In this document: positions 35,142 through 42,526 of the stretch, in pieces
Layout: each line of letters opens with the position of its first letter
Position numbering within the stretch: position 1 is the stretch's first letter
Source of the DNA: CAZCEC01 sp964497615
GTDB lineage: Bacteria > Chloroflexota > Anaerolineae > Anaerolineales > UBA6663
Direction of reading: 5' to 3'
Assembly (NCBI GenBank): GCA_964497615.1
Contig: CAZCEC010000007.1
Span: 73,996-137,995 of the forward strand
DNA length: 64,000 nucleotides
Made by a program: the position numbers and the translations under genes
The notes under the pieces: generated by a model
The model's input: the letters and a program-made list of their open reading frames with translations, nothing else
Told to the model about the DNA's origin: nothing
The model's database searches: none

Positions 35142-36436
35142 GCTAATCTTCCCCAGCGCTGGCGCAGGACGACCAGCACGCTCTGCGCCAGCACTTGCAA
35201 GTCCAGCCAGATGGTCCAATTGCGGATGTAGTACAGGGCGGCGCGCATTTCTTCTTCCAGCCCGGCCACCGGCACCACCGCCCATGGGCCGGTGACGCCC
35301 GGCCGCACCGAGGCCAGCGACGGCAGCCAGCGGGCGTGGCGCTCGCGCTCGGCCAGCATGAGGGGGCGCGGCCCCACCAGGCTCATGCGGCCCCTCAGCA
35401 CCGCCCACACCAGGGGCAGGCGGTTGAGCCCGGTGACGGCCAGCCCGCTGCCGGGCGCGGCCGTGAACGTGTGCGCCCGGAACGGACGCCCGCCAATGCC
35501 CAGATAGTCGTGCGGCGCGAAGACGGGGGCGCGGCCCAGCCGGGCCAGCCACAGCCCGGCCGCCAGGGGCACGGTGAGCGCGCCAATCACCACCCCCAGC
35601 CCATAGTCCAGCAGCGCCTTCAGCAGCGCGTCAAAGCCCGTCAGCCGCGCGGAGTCTACCACAAAGAGAGGCACGAAGTTGCGGTGCGCCACGCGCGGGG
35701 TGGAGGCCAACAGGTCGTAGTAGCCCGGCGAAAGGCGGATGCGCGGGCCGCCGTCGAGCGTCATCTGGGCCAGGATTTGCTGGAACGACTCCCAGGCCAT
35801 CGCCCCCGGCACCACGATGATCTCGGCCACGTCTTCCTCGCGCACCAGCGCGGGCAGCACGCCGGGGTGGCCCAGCACGCTCAGCCCGTCCTGCACCGGC
35901 GTGCCGCGCGGCAGAAAATCATCCACGAAGCCCAGCACGTGCAGTCCCGAGTCGACTTCCGAGCGCAGTTGGCGGGCGATGGTGCGGCCCTGCTCGTCGG
36001 CGCCCACCACCAGGGCGCGCGCCATCAGGTGCCCGCGCCGCCGCATGGCCCGCACCACGCGCCGCATGGCGAAGCGCCCCGCCCCGGCCGCCAGGATGCC
36101 GCCGACCCAGGCCGCGAACAGCCATTGCAAGGCCAGCCCGCCCGCCTCGGTGACGGCCGCCAGGACGACGATGAGCAGGATGCCGTAGGTGCAGGCCGTG
36201 GCGACGGTGGCGTATTCCTGCGAGTCTTCCAGCACGGTTTCCAGGTCATACAGGCGCAGCGCGGCGAAGCTGGCCACCCAGGGCAGGGCGCCCAGCATGA
36301 GGGCCAGCGCATAGGCGCCGGCCGGCAGCCCCGGCCGCACCACCAGCCAATAGGCGCCCAGCAGCGCGATCACCAGGGCCAGGGTGTCGGAGGCGACGAG
36401 GGAGGCCAGCAGGAGCAGTCGGCCGCGGCGGCTCAT
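35138..36436 (-). CDS. Divergent polyprenyl glycosylphosphotransferase with degraded catalytic motifs
   Basis: The 432 residues have the layout of a WbaP-like protein: four N-terminal helices, a Rossmann-like middle segment (LVVGADEQGRTIARQL), then a C-terminal Bac_transf region with RGRMSLVGPRPLMLAERERHARW and RPGVTGPWAV. The basic KFRSM-type motif is missing, the DELPQL motif reads NRLPLVW, and the usual GPVFFxQxRxG is reduced to APVFAPHDYLGIGG. The GPRP motif alone is intact. It may act on an unusual donor, be regulatory, or be in decay. Overlaps upstream and downstream genes closely. Confidence 0.75.
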   Translation of the reverse strand: MSRRGRLLLLASLVASDTLALVIALLGAYWLVVRPGLPAGAYALALMLGALPWVASFAALRLYDLETVLEDSQEYATVATACTYGILLIVVLAAVTEAGGLALQWLFAAWVGGILAAGAGRFAMRRVVRAMRRRGHLMARALVVGADEQGRTIARQLRSEVDSGLHVLGFVDDFLPRGTPVQDGLSVLGHPGVLPALVREEDVAEIIVVPGAMAWESFQQILAQMTLDGGPRIRLSPGYYDLLASTPRVAHRNFVPLFVVDSARLTGFDALLKALLDYGLGVVIGALTVPLAAGLWLARLGRAPVFAPHDYLGIGGRPFRAHTFTAAPGSGLAVTGLNRLPLVWAVLRGRMSLVGPRPLMLAERERHARWLPSLASVRPGVTGPWAVVPVAGLEEEMRAALYYIRNWTIWLDLQVLAQSVLVVLRQRWGRLA

Positions 36437-36442
36437 GGCAAC

Positions 36443-37519
36443 CTACCCCCCCGGCCCCCCTCCCGAAGCGGGAAGGGGGAGATGATCGTTGTCGGCCAGG
36501 GGCGGCAGGCGCAGCCCGGCGTTGAGCAGCACGCGCGCGCCGCCCTCTTCCAGCCGGAAGTCCATGCGCCGCAGCCCGCGCTGATCCAGCGCCTGGGTGA
36601 CGGCCGCCTGCGTGCCGTCCTGGCAGTAGATGAGCATGAAGCCGCCGCCCCCCGCGCCCGCGATCTTGCCGCCGATGGCGCCGGCCTCGCGCGCCGCGGC
36701 GTAGGCGGCGTCGATCTCCGGATTGGAGACGCCCGCGGCGAAGCGCTTCTTGTGCTCCCAGCCGGCGTGCAGGGCCTGGCCAAAGCCGCTCAGGTCGCCG
36801 CGCTGGAGGGTGTCGCGCAGGGCGTGGGCCATGTCGCGCACGGCGTGCAGGGCGCTGAGGGTGCCGTCCTGGCGGCGCTCGGTGTTGTCGCGCTGGCGCG
36901 AGAGAATCTTGGACGATTCGCGGGCGGTGCCGGTGAAGAACAGGAGCAGATTCTTCTGGAGCGTGGCCAGCACGCCCGGCGGGGTGCGGATCGGCTCCAC
37001 CCGCACGCCCTCGGCGGTGAATTCGAAAAAGTTCAGACCGCCAAAGGCGGAGGCGTACTGATCCTGGTAGCCGATGGGCATGCCCATCTTCTCCAGTTCC
37101 ACGCGCGTGGCGAGTTCGGCCACCTCGGCCTTGGAGAGGGTCTGCCCGCGCGCGGCGCTGACGGCCTTGACCGCCGCCACCGTCAGGGTGGAGCTGGAGC
37201 CCAGCCCGGTGCCGGGCGGCACCTCCGAGGCCAGGAACATCGAGACGCCGTGGTGGATGCCAAACTCGTGCAGGATGGCGCGCGGCAGGTTGAGGTCGCC
37301 CTCCCACAGCAGGGCCTGGCCGGGCGTGTGCCGGTAGAAGGTGCGGTAGTCCGAGGACAGGATTTGGAGTTCGGGGCCGCCGTGGACGGTCAAGATGACG
37401 TAGACATACTTATCCAGCGTGGCGCTGACCACGGCGCCGCCGTGCCGGGTGAAGAAGGCCGGCAGGTCGGTGCCGCCGCCGGCAAAGGAGATGCGCACGG
37501 GGGCGCGAGCGATCAGCAT
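36443..37519 (-). CDS. hddA: GHMP kinase, heptose 7-phosphate kinase type (copy 2)
   Basis: The 358-residue kinase shows ARAPVRISFAGGGTDLPAFF, the ATP loop VPPGTGLGSSSTLTVAAV, GYQDQYASAFGG and GGKIAGAGGGGFMLIY. It is clearly paralogous to the 25912 kinase but about 30 residues longer, with a substantially diverged sequence. The assignment to heptose rests on the family and on the nearby GmhA and GmhB copies. The extreme C-terminus (PLPASGGGPGG) is encoded by a GC-rich hairpin and is probably an eroded or acquired tail. Confidence 0.82.
   Translation of the reverse strand: MLIARAPVRISFAGGGTDLPAFFTRHGGAVVSATLDKYVYVILTVHGGPELQILSSDYRTFYRHTPGQALLWEGDLNLPRAILHEFGIHHGVSMFLASEVPPGTGLGSSSTLTVAAVKAVSAARGQTLSKAEVAELATRVELEKMGMPIGYQDQYASAFGGLNFFEFTAEGVRVEPIRTPPGVLATLQKNLLLFFTGTARESSKILSRQRDNTERRQDGTLSALHAVRDMAHALRDTLQRGDLSGFGQALHAGWEHKKRFAAGVSNPEIDAAYAAAREAGAIGGKIAGAGGGGFMLIYCQDGTQAAVTQALDQRGLRRMDFRLEEGGARVLLNAGLRLPPLADNDHLPLPASGGGPGG
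36456..36479. repeat. GC-rich hairpin at the 3' end of the copy-2 kinase gene
   Basis: CCCCCTCCCG pairs with CGGGAAGGGGG around an AAG loop with one bulged A, ten base pairs in all. It overlaps the final codons of the kinase gene. There is no T tract, so it is more like a dispersed hairpin than a classical terminator. Confidence 0.6.
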
Positions 37520-37531
37520 ACGGCCAGCCTG

Positions 37532-38647
37532 TCACTGGCTGCGGACGGCGCCCACCTGGCGCATGTAGGCGCGGGCCTCGTCGGCATAGTTGCGGAAGTC
37601 CGGCTGGCGGCTGGCCCAGCCCAGGTACTCGTCGGCGTTGCCGGCCAGGGCGCCCTGCGGCTCCCAGCCCAGGGCGCGCAGCCGCCCGATATCGGACACG
37701 ATGTGGCGCGTGTCGCCAAAGCGATACTCGCCCGTCACGTGCGGCCTCGCGCCGGTGCCGGCCCGCTCGGCCACGATCCCGGCAAACTCGAGCACGGTGA
37801 CGGCCCGGCCGCCGCCGACGTTGAAGGCCTGGTAGTCGGCGCGGGCGTCCTCGAACACCAGCAGGTTCGCCCGCGCCACATCGCCCACGTAGACGAAGTC
37901 GCGCAGCTGCTGGCCGTCTTCGTACACGGTGAGCGGCTGGCGCGCCAGGGCCTGCATGGCGAAGATGCGCATGGCGCCCGAATAGGCGTTGCGGTACGAC
38001 TGGCGCGCGCCCTGCGTGATGCTGTAGCGCATCGCCACGGTGGGCAGTCCGTAGCGCCGCCCCAGGCTGAGGGCCAACATCTCCTGAGCATACTTGCTCA
38101 TGGCGTAGGAGTTGTGCGGCTGGATGGCGGCGTCCTCGGGCGTGGGCTCAGGGCGCAGTGCGCCGCCGCAGTCGGGGCAGCGCGGCTCCCAGTCCTTGGC
38201 CTTCAGTTGGCTTTCGGGGCGCTGGCCGGGGTAGCGCACGCTCTGATCGGCGGCGCAGCGGTAGCGGCCCTCGCCATAGACCGATTGCGACGAGGCGACC
38301 ACGATCTTTTGCAGCGGCAGCTTGTTGGCGACGGCCACCTCGTACAGCAGGGCGGTGCCGGCGGCGTTCACGTGAAAGAAGGTGGAGAAGTCGGGCAGGT
38401 AGTCCTGGTAGGCGGCGAAGTGAAAGACGGCCTCCACGCCATCCAGCGCGCGCTCCCAGTCGGCGCGCTGGCGCACGTCGCCGTGGATAAACTCGGCCTC
38501 GAGGGGCACGTAGTCCGGCGCCTGGCCTGGGCGGTGGACGGGCGGCAGCAGCGCGTCCAGGATGCGCACCTGGTGCCCGCGTGCTAACAGCAGATCGACG
38601 GTGTGCGAGCCGATGAAGCCGGCGCCGCCAGTAACGAGGACTTTCAT
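37532..38647 (-). CDS. dTDP-L-rhamnose 4-epimerase-like SDR with zinc-knuckle insertion
   Basis: This 371-residue extended SDR starts KVLVTGGAGFIGSHTVDLLL, with VVASSQSVYGEGRY, then an inserted segment with a CPDCGG knuckle at about residues 155-175 (AKDWEPRCPDCGGALRPEP). After the insertion come YAMSKYAQEM (Tyr/Lys) and EDGQQLRDFVYVGDV. The insertion with CPxCG between the catalytic Ser and Tyr is the hallmark of WbiB-type dTDP-L-rhamnose 4-epimerases, which make dTDP-6-deoxy-L-talose. No rhamnose synthesis genes are in the window, so the substrate remains inference. First gene of the minus-strand operon; a 37-base divergent spacer precedes it. Confidence 0.82.
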   Translation of the reverse strand: MKVLVTGGAGFIGSHTVDLLLARGHQVRILDALLPPVHRPGQAPDYVPLEAEFIHGDVRQRADWERALDGVEAVFHFAAYQDYLPDFSTFFHVNAAGTALLYEVAVANKLPLQKIVVASSQSVYGEGRYRCAADQSVRYPGQRPESQLKAKDWEPRCPDCGGALRPEPTPEDAAIQPHNSYAMSKYAQEMLALSLGRRYGLPTVAMRYSITQGARQSYRNAYSGAMRIFAMQALARQPLTVYEDGQQLRDFVYVGDVARANLLVFEDARADYQAFNVGGGRAVTVLEFAGIVAERAGTGARPHVTGEYRFGDTRHIVSDIGRLRALGWEPQGALAGNADEYLGWASRQPDFRNYADEARAYMRQVGAVRSQ

Positions 38648-38667
38648 CTGGAATGCCTGTGCGTGGC

Positions 38668-38676
38668 TGTTATAAT
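38668..38676 (+). promoter_or_regulatory. Extended -10 (TGtTATAAT), shared by divergent genes
   Basis: TGTTATAAT stands 8 bases before the GTG of the plus-strand phosphatase gene, so transcription should start at or within a base or two of the start codon. Read on the other strand the same bases give TATAAC, placed about 21 bases before the epimerase ATG at 38647. One AT-rich core therefore may serve both directions. Confidence 0.6.
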
Positions 38677-38684
38677 CGTCATCC

Positions 38685-39260
38685 GTGTCCCCTGGTCTGG
38701 TTCCACTGCGCCCCGCCATCTTTCTCGATCGGGACGGAGTCATTATTGAGAACCGCGCCGACTACGTCAAATCGGTGGCGGAGGCGGTGTTCATTCCTGG
38801 CGCGCTGCGGGCGCTGGCCGGCATTCGGCCGTGGCCGGGCGCCATTGTCGTCATCACCAATCAGTCGGCCGTCGGGCGGGGGCTGATTACGCTGGCGGCG
38901 GCCGAGGCCATTAACGCCTATGTGCGGCAGCAGGTGGAGGCGGCGGGCGGGCGGCTGGACGGCCTGTACCTGTGCCCCCACGCGCCGGCCGATGGCTGCG
39001 ACTGCCGCAAGCCCCGGCCCGGCCTGCTGCTCCAGGCCGCGCGCGAACTGGGCCTGGACCTGAGCGCCTCGGTGATGATCGGCGATGCGCTGACCGACGT
39101 GCAGGCCGGCCACGCCGCCGGCACGCGGGCCATGCTGGTGCGCACTGGGCGCGGCGCGAAGCAGGCGCCCCAATTGGCGCGGGCCGGGCTGGGCCACGTG
39201 CCCGTGCGGGCCGATCTGGCGGCGGCCCTGGCTGATTTTACCGCAACTACAACTCGATAG
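38685..39260 (+). CDS. gmhB: D-glycero-D-manno-heptose 1,7-bisphosphate phosphatase-like HAD protein (copy 2)
   Basis: This 191-residue HAD-IIIA protein has FLDRDGVI with Asp15/Asp17, IVVITNQSAVGRG, the zinc ligands Cys97, His99, Cys105 and Cys107 in LCPHAPADGCDCRKPRPG, and VMIGDALTDVQAG. These are the features of GmhB, which hydrolyses the 7-phosphate of heptose 1,7-bisphosphate. Unlike the 28334 copy it has no transaldolase domain. The GTG start lies close behind an extended -10 element, so the mRNA is probably leaderless. It converges with the M42 peptidase gene with a 14-base overlap. Confidence 0.88.
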   Translation: MSPGLVPLRPAIFLDRDGVIIENRADYVKSVAEAVFIPGALRALAGIRPWPGAIVVITNQSAVGRGLITLAAAEAINAYVRQQVEAAGGRLDGLYLCPHAPADGCDCRKPRPGLLLQAARELGLDLSASVMIGDALTDVQAGHAAGTRAMLVRTGRGAKQAPQLARAGLGHVPVRADLAAALADFTATTTR

Positions 39261-40245
39261 GCTTCTGCAGGAAGTTGAGCAGCAAGGTCACGCACCCCTG
39301 CACGTCCCCGTAATCCACCATTTCTGAAGGGGTGTGAATGTAGCGGGTGGGCACCGACACGCACCCGGCCGGCACGCCCGCGCCGGCCACCTGCGCCGCC
39401 CGCGCGTCGGTGGAGCCGCCTTCCAGGACTTCCCATTGCGTGGTCAGGCCGGCCTCGTCGCCGCGCTGGCGCAGCAGCCGGCGCACGCGCGGGTCGGCGA
39501 TCATGCCAGCATCGCGCACCTTGATGGCCGGGCCGCCGCCCAGGGCCACGTCCATGCGCGGGCCGTGCGGCGTGTCGCCCACGCCGGTCACATCCACCGC
39601 CAGCATCACGTCGGCCTCCAGGCCGAAGGCGGCTGGGCCGGCGCCGCGCACGCCCACTTCTTCCTGCACCGTGAAGACGAACGCTACCTCGTGCGGGGTG
39701 CGCTTGAGCGCCCGCAAGGTCTCGATCAGGATCGCCACGCCGGCCCGGTCGTCCAGGCTCTTGCCGATGAGGCGCCCGCCGATCTCCTCCAGCGGCCGCA
39801 CCCAGCCGGCGGCATCGCCCACGCTCACCGGGCAGTCCTCGGCGCTGCTGGCGCCCACGTCAATATACATCTCGCTCAGCGCCGGAATCTTGTGCAGGTC
39901 TTCGCGGCGGGTATCCACGCCGATGACGCCCAACTGCCCATCAGCGAAGCGCACCCGGCTGCCCACGCACGCCAGCGCCTTCACCCCGCCGAAGTTCTGG
40001 AAGCGGGCGAACCCGCGCCGGTCGATGTGCGTGACGATGAAGCCGACCTCGTCCAGGTGGGCGGCCAGCATCACGCGCTTGCCGCTCCTGGCTTTCTTCT
40101 TCACCACCGCGATCAGGTTGCCCAGCGGGTCCACCGTGATGTAGTCCGGCAGGCCGCGGATTTCCTCGCGCACCAGCTCGCGGATGACGTGCTCGGAGCC
40201 GCTGGGGCCGTAGGCCTCGGTGAGTTTCTTGATCAAGGGTTTCAT
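39247..40245 (-). CDS. M42-family aminopeptidase/cellulase-type metallopeptidase (copy A)
   Basis: The product has 332 residues. The metal-ligand motifs of the M42 family are complete: AAHLDEVG, SLDDRAG, QEEVGVRG, AVDVTG and the final YIHTPSEM. The fold binds two zinc or cobalt ions, and the family forms dodecameric TET particles that trim peptides from the N-terminus. The start at 40245 overlaps the upstream gene's stop (ATGA), and the 22 codons before it belong to shadow sequence. It is the last of three tandem paralogues. Confidence 0.9.
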   Translation of the reverse strand: MKPLIKKLTEAYGPSGSEHVIRELVREEIRGLPDYITVDPLGNLIAVVKKKARSGKRVMLAAHLDEVGFIVTHIDRRGFARFQNFGGVKALACVGSRVRFADGQLGVIGVDTRREDLHKIPALSEMYIDVGASSAEDCPVSVGDAAGWVRPLEEIGGRLIGKSLDDRAGVAILIETLRALKRTPHEVAFVFTVQEEVGVRGAGPAAFGLEADVMLAVDVTGVGDTPHGPRMDVALGGGPAIKVRDAGMIADPRVRRLLRQRGDEAGLTTQWEVLEGGSTDARAAQVAGAGVPAGCVSVPTRYIHTPSEMVDYGDVQGCVTLLLNFLQKPIEL

Positions 40246-41435
40246 AGTTTGAGCACCTTCGGCGTCCAGGCTTCCAGCACCGCCCGCGCCAGCGCCGCCG
40301 TGTTGCGCCAATCGTCCAGGCGTGCCAGCGCGGCCGGGCCGTGCAGATAGCGGGCCGGCGTCGATAGAGAAACGACCGGCACGCCCGCGCGCGTCTGTTG
40401 GATGGCGCCCGCATCGGTGCCGCCCCCGCCCGGCTGGCGGATCTGATAGGGCAGGCCGGCCGCGTGGGCGGTGCGCCGCACGTAATCCACCAGGCGCGCA
40501 TCGGAAATGGTGCGCCCATCCGCCAGGTACAGGACCGGGCCGGCCCCCAGCCGGGCGTTGTAGCGAGTGTTCTCGCGCCCGCGGCTGTGGGGCAGGTCCT
40601 GGGCGGGGGTGCAGTCCAGCGCCAGGGCGGCGTCGGGGGCCACGGCATAGCCGGCCACGCGCGCGCCGCGCAGCCCCACCTCCTCTTGCACAGTGAAGGC
40701 GGCGTGCAGTTCCACCGGGTATGGGCCGCCGCGCAGCAGTTCAATCAGGATGGCGCAGCCCAGCCGGTCGTCCAGCGCCTTGCCGCGCAGCGCGCCGTCG
40801 AGCACCGCGAATTGGGTGGCGAAGGTGACGCGGTCGCCCAGGGCCACCAGGCGGCGGGCGGCTTCCTGGTTGTTGGCCCCGATGTCGATCCGCATCTGGC
40901 TGATCTTCACGATGGTGCTCTTGCGGTCGGTCAGCAGGTGCACGGGCGCGGCGCCGATGACGCCTGGCAGGCGCTTGGGCCCCACCACCACCGGTTGGCC
41001 CAGCAGCAGCCGCTCGCTCACCCCGCCCACGCCTTCCACGCGCAGCGCGCCGTCGCTGTCGTGGTCCACCACCATCAGTCCCACCTCGTCCAGGTGGGCG
41101 GCGACGAGCACCCGCGCCGGAGTGCGCGTGCGCGCGGCCGGCTTGACGGCCAGCACATTGCCCAATGTGTCCACCCGCACCTGCTCCGCGTGGGGGCGAA
41201 TGGCCTCCAGCACCAGCCGGCGCACCGCGCCCTCCGCGCCCGACACCCCGGCGGCGTTGGACAGCGCGGCCAGCAGGTCAAAGTCGGGGGCGGGGCCGGC
41301 CGGCCGAGCGGCGGGGCGCTTTGGACCGGGCCGCCGGGAAGCCGTGCGCGGCGCCATGGGCCGCTTGGCCGTGGGGCGCTTGGCCGGCGTACGCCTGGCA
41401 GCGGGGCGCTTCTTCTTGGCAGTTCGAGCAGGCAT
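40242..41435 (-). CDS. M42-family metallopeptidase with histone-tail-like basic N-terminus (copy B)
   Basis: Residues 50-397 form an M42 peptidase with AAHLDEVG, ALDDRLG, QEEVGLRG, ALDCT and YLHGPAAL, so all metal ligands are kept. Residues 1-48 are a low-complexity tail of Lys, Arg, Pro and Ala, with 17 basic residues among the first 44, containing repeated KRPTAKRPM-like units. Such a tail is foreign to the family and resembles histone H1 or nucleoid-protein tails; it could bind nucleic acid or acidic envelope polymer, or be an alternate start artefact. A purine-rich spacer separates it from copy C. Confidence 0.85.
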   Translation of the reverse strand: MPARTAKKKRPAARRTPAKRPTAKRPMAPRTASRRPGPKRPAARPAGPAPDFDLLAALSNAAGVSGAEGAVRRLVLEAIRPHAEQVRVDTLGNVLAVKPAARTRTPARVLVAAHLDEVGLMVVDHDSDGALRVEGVGGVSERLLLGQPVVVGPKRLPGVIGAAPVHLLTDRKSTIVKISQMRIDIGANNQEAARRLVALGDRVTFATQFAVLDGALRGKALDDRLGCAILIELLRGGPYPVELHAAFTVQEEVGLRGARVAGYAVAPDAALALDCTPAQDLPHSRGRENTRYNARLGAGPVLYLADGRTISDARLVDYVRRTAHAAGLPYQIRQPGGGGTDAGAIQQTRAGVPVVSLSTPARYLHGPAALARLDDWRNTAALARAVLEAWTPKVLKL

Positions 41436-41451
41436 GGCTAGGTGTCAGGTG

Positions 41452-42525
41452 TCACGGGTCAAGTGTCAGCCCGGCCAGAAAATCGTCCCCCAGCCCGGCA
41501 CAGAACTCCGCCAGCAGCCGACCCGCGCGGGTGATGTCGGATAGGGACACAATTTCCACCGGGGTGTGCATGTTGCGCAGGGGGATGCTCACCACCGCCG
41601 TGGGGATGCCCGCGCGGGCCACCTGGAGGGCGTAGGCGTCGGTGCCGGAGTGGCCCCACATCGGTTCCACCACGCACGGAATCTCGGCGCGCTGGGCGGC
41701 GGCTTGCAGGGCGGCCAGCAGTCCCGCGTGAATATTCGGCCCCAGCCCCAGCGCCACGCCGCCCCCCAGCGGAAATGTGTGGTAGCCAGCGTCGCGGGTG
41801 TTAGCGTCGCGCCCAAAGGTCACGTCCACCGCCACGGCCAGGTCGGGCCGCAGGGTGTGGCCCAGGGTGGCGCTGCCCTGGTAGCCGGTTTCCTCCTGGA
41901 CGGGCGCGGCGGCGATGACGTCCCAGGCGTGGGCGCGCCGCTGCAACTCGCGCAGGCACAGGGTCAGGGCCGCCAGCGAGGCGCGGTTGTCCAGCCGGTT
42001 GGCGGCCAGCAGACCGTTGAGCAGTTCCGTGGGCGGCTGTGCGAACGAGATCAGGTCGCCCACCTCCACCACTTCGCCGAGGCGCTCGGCGGGCAGGCCG
42101 GTGTCCACCAACAGTTCGGTGACGGGCGGCGCTTGCTCGCGCAGATTCTTGGGCAGCAAGTGCGCGGGGGGCAGGGCCACCACGCCCGGCAGGTCGGCGC
42201 GGCCGTGGACCGTCACCAACTGCCCCGGCATCACACGCGCGTCCACGCCGCCCAGGCTGGTCACGCGCAGGAATTCGCCCTCGCGCCGGGTGACCATCAG
42301 ACCGATGGCATCCAGGTGAGCGGCCAGCATCACGCGCGGGCGCGGGGCCGCGGCCTGGCCGGGCCGCACCGCCCACAGGCTGCCCAGTGGGTGCACCTGC
42401 TGGCTCTCGGTGAAGGGCGCCCACTCGGCGCGCAGGTATTCAGCGACCGGGGTCTCGTGACCGGGCAGGCCCGGCAGGGCGCACAGTGCTTTCAGGTGGG
42501 CCAGCAGATCGAACGCCATCGCCAC
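41452..42525 (-). CDS. M42-family metallopeptidase (copy C)
   Basis: The 357-residue M42 protein has AAHLDAIG, NRLDNRAS, QEETGYQG, AVDVTFG and NMHTPVEI. The usual LDDR is LDNR, but the first Asp of the pair, the expected metal bridge, is kept, as are both Glu of QEE. It is the most divergent of the three copies. The three genes lie head to tail and could make a mixed TET complex or complexes of differing specificity. Two Met codons at the start (MAM) leave a two-codon ambiguity. Confidence 0.88.
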   Translation of the reverse strand: MAMAFDLLAHLKALCALPGLPGHETPVAEYLRAEWAPFTESQQVHPLGSLWAVRPGQAAAPRPRVMLAAHLDAIGLMVTRREGEFLRVTSLGGVDARVMPGQLVTVHGRADLPGVVALPPAHLLPKNLREQAPPVTELLVDTGLPAERLGEVVEVGDLISFAQPPTELLNGLLAANRLDNRASLAALTLCLRELQRRAHAWDVIAAAPVQEETGYQGSATLGHTLRPDLAVAVDVTFGRDANTRDAGYHTFPLGGGVALGLGPNIHAGLLAALQAAAQRAEIPCVVEPMWGHSGTDAYALQVARAGIPTAVVSIPLRNMHTPVEIVSLSDITRAGRLLAEFCAGLGDDFLAGLTLDP

Positions 42526-42526
42526 G

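Noticed and set aside
35195..38587. A plus-strand open frame of 1130 codons
   Set aside because: It is antisense to sugar transferase, kinase and epimerase genes with full motifs and has shadow-like His/Gln/Arg/Gly composition.
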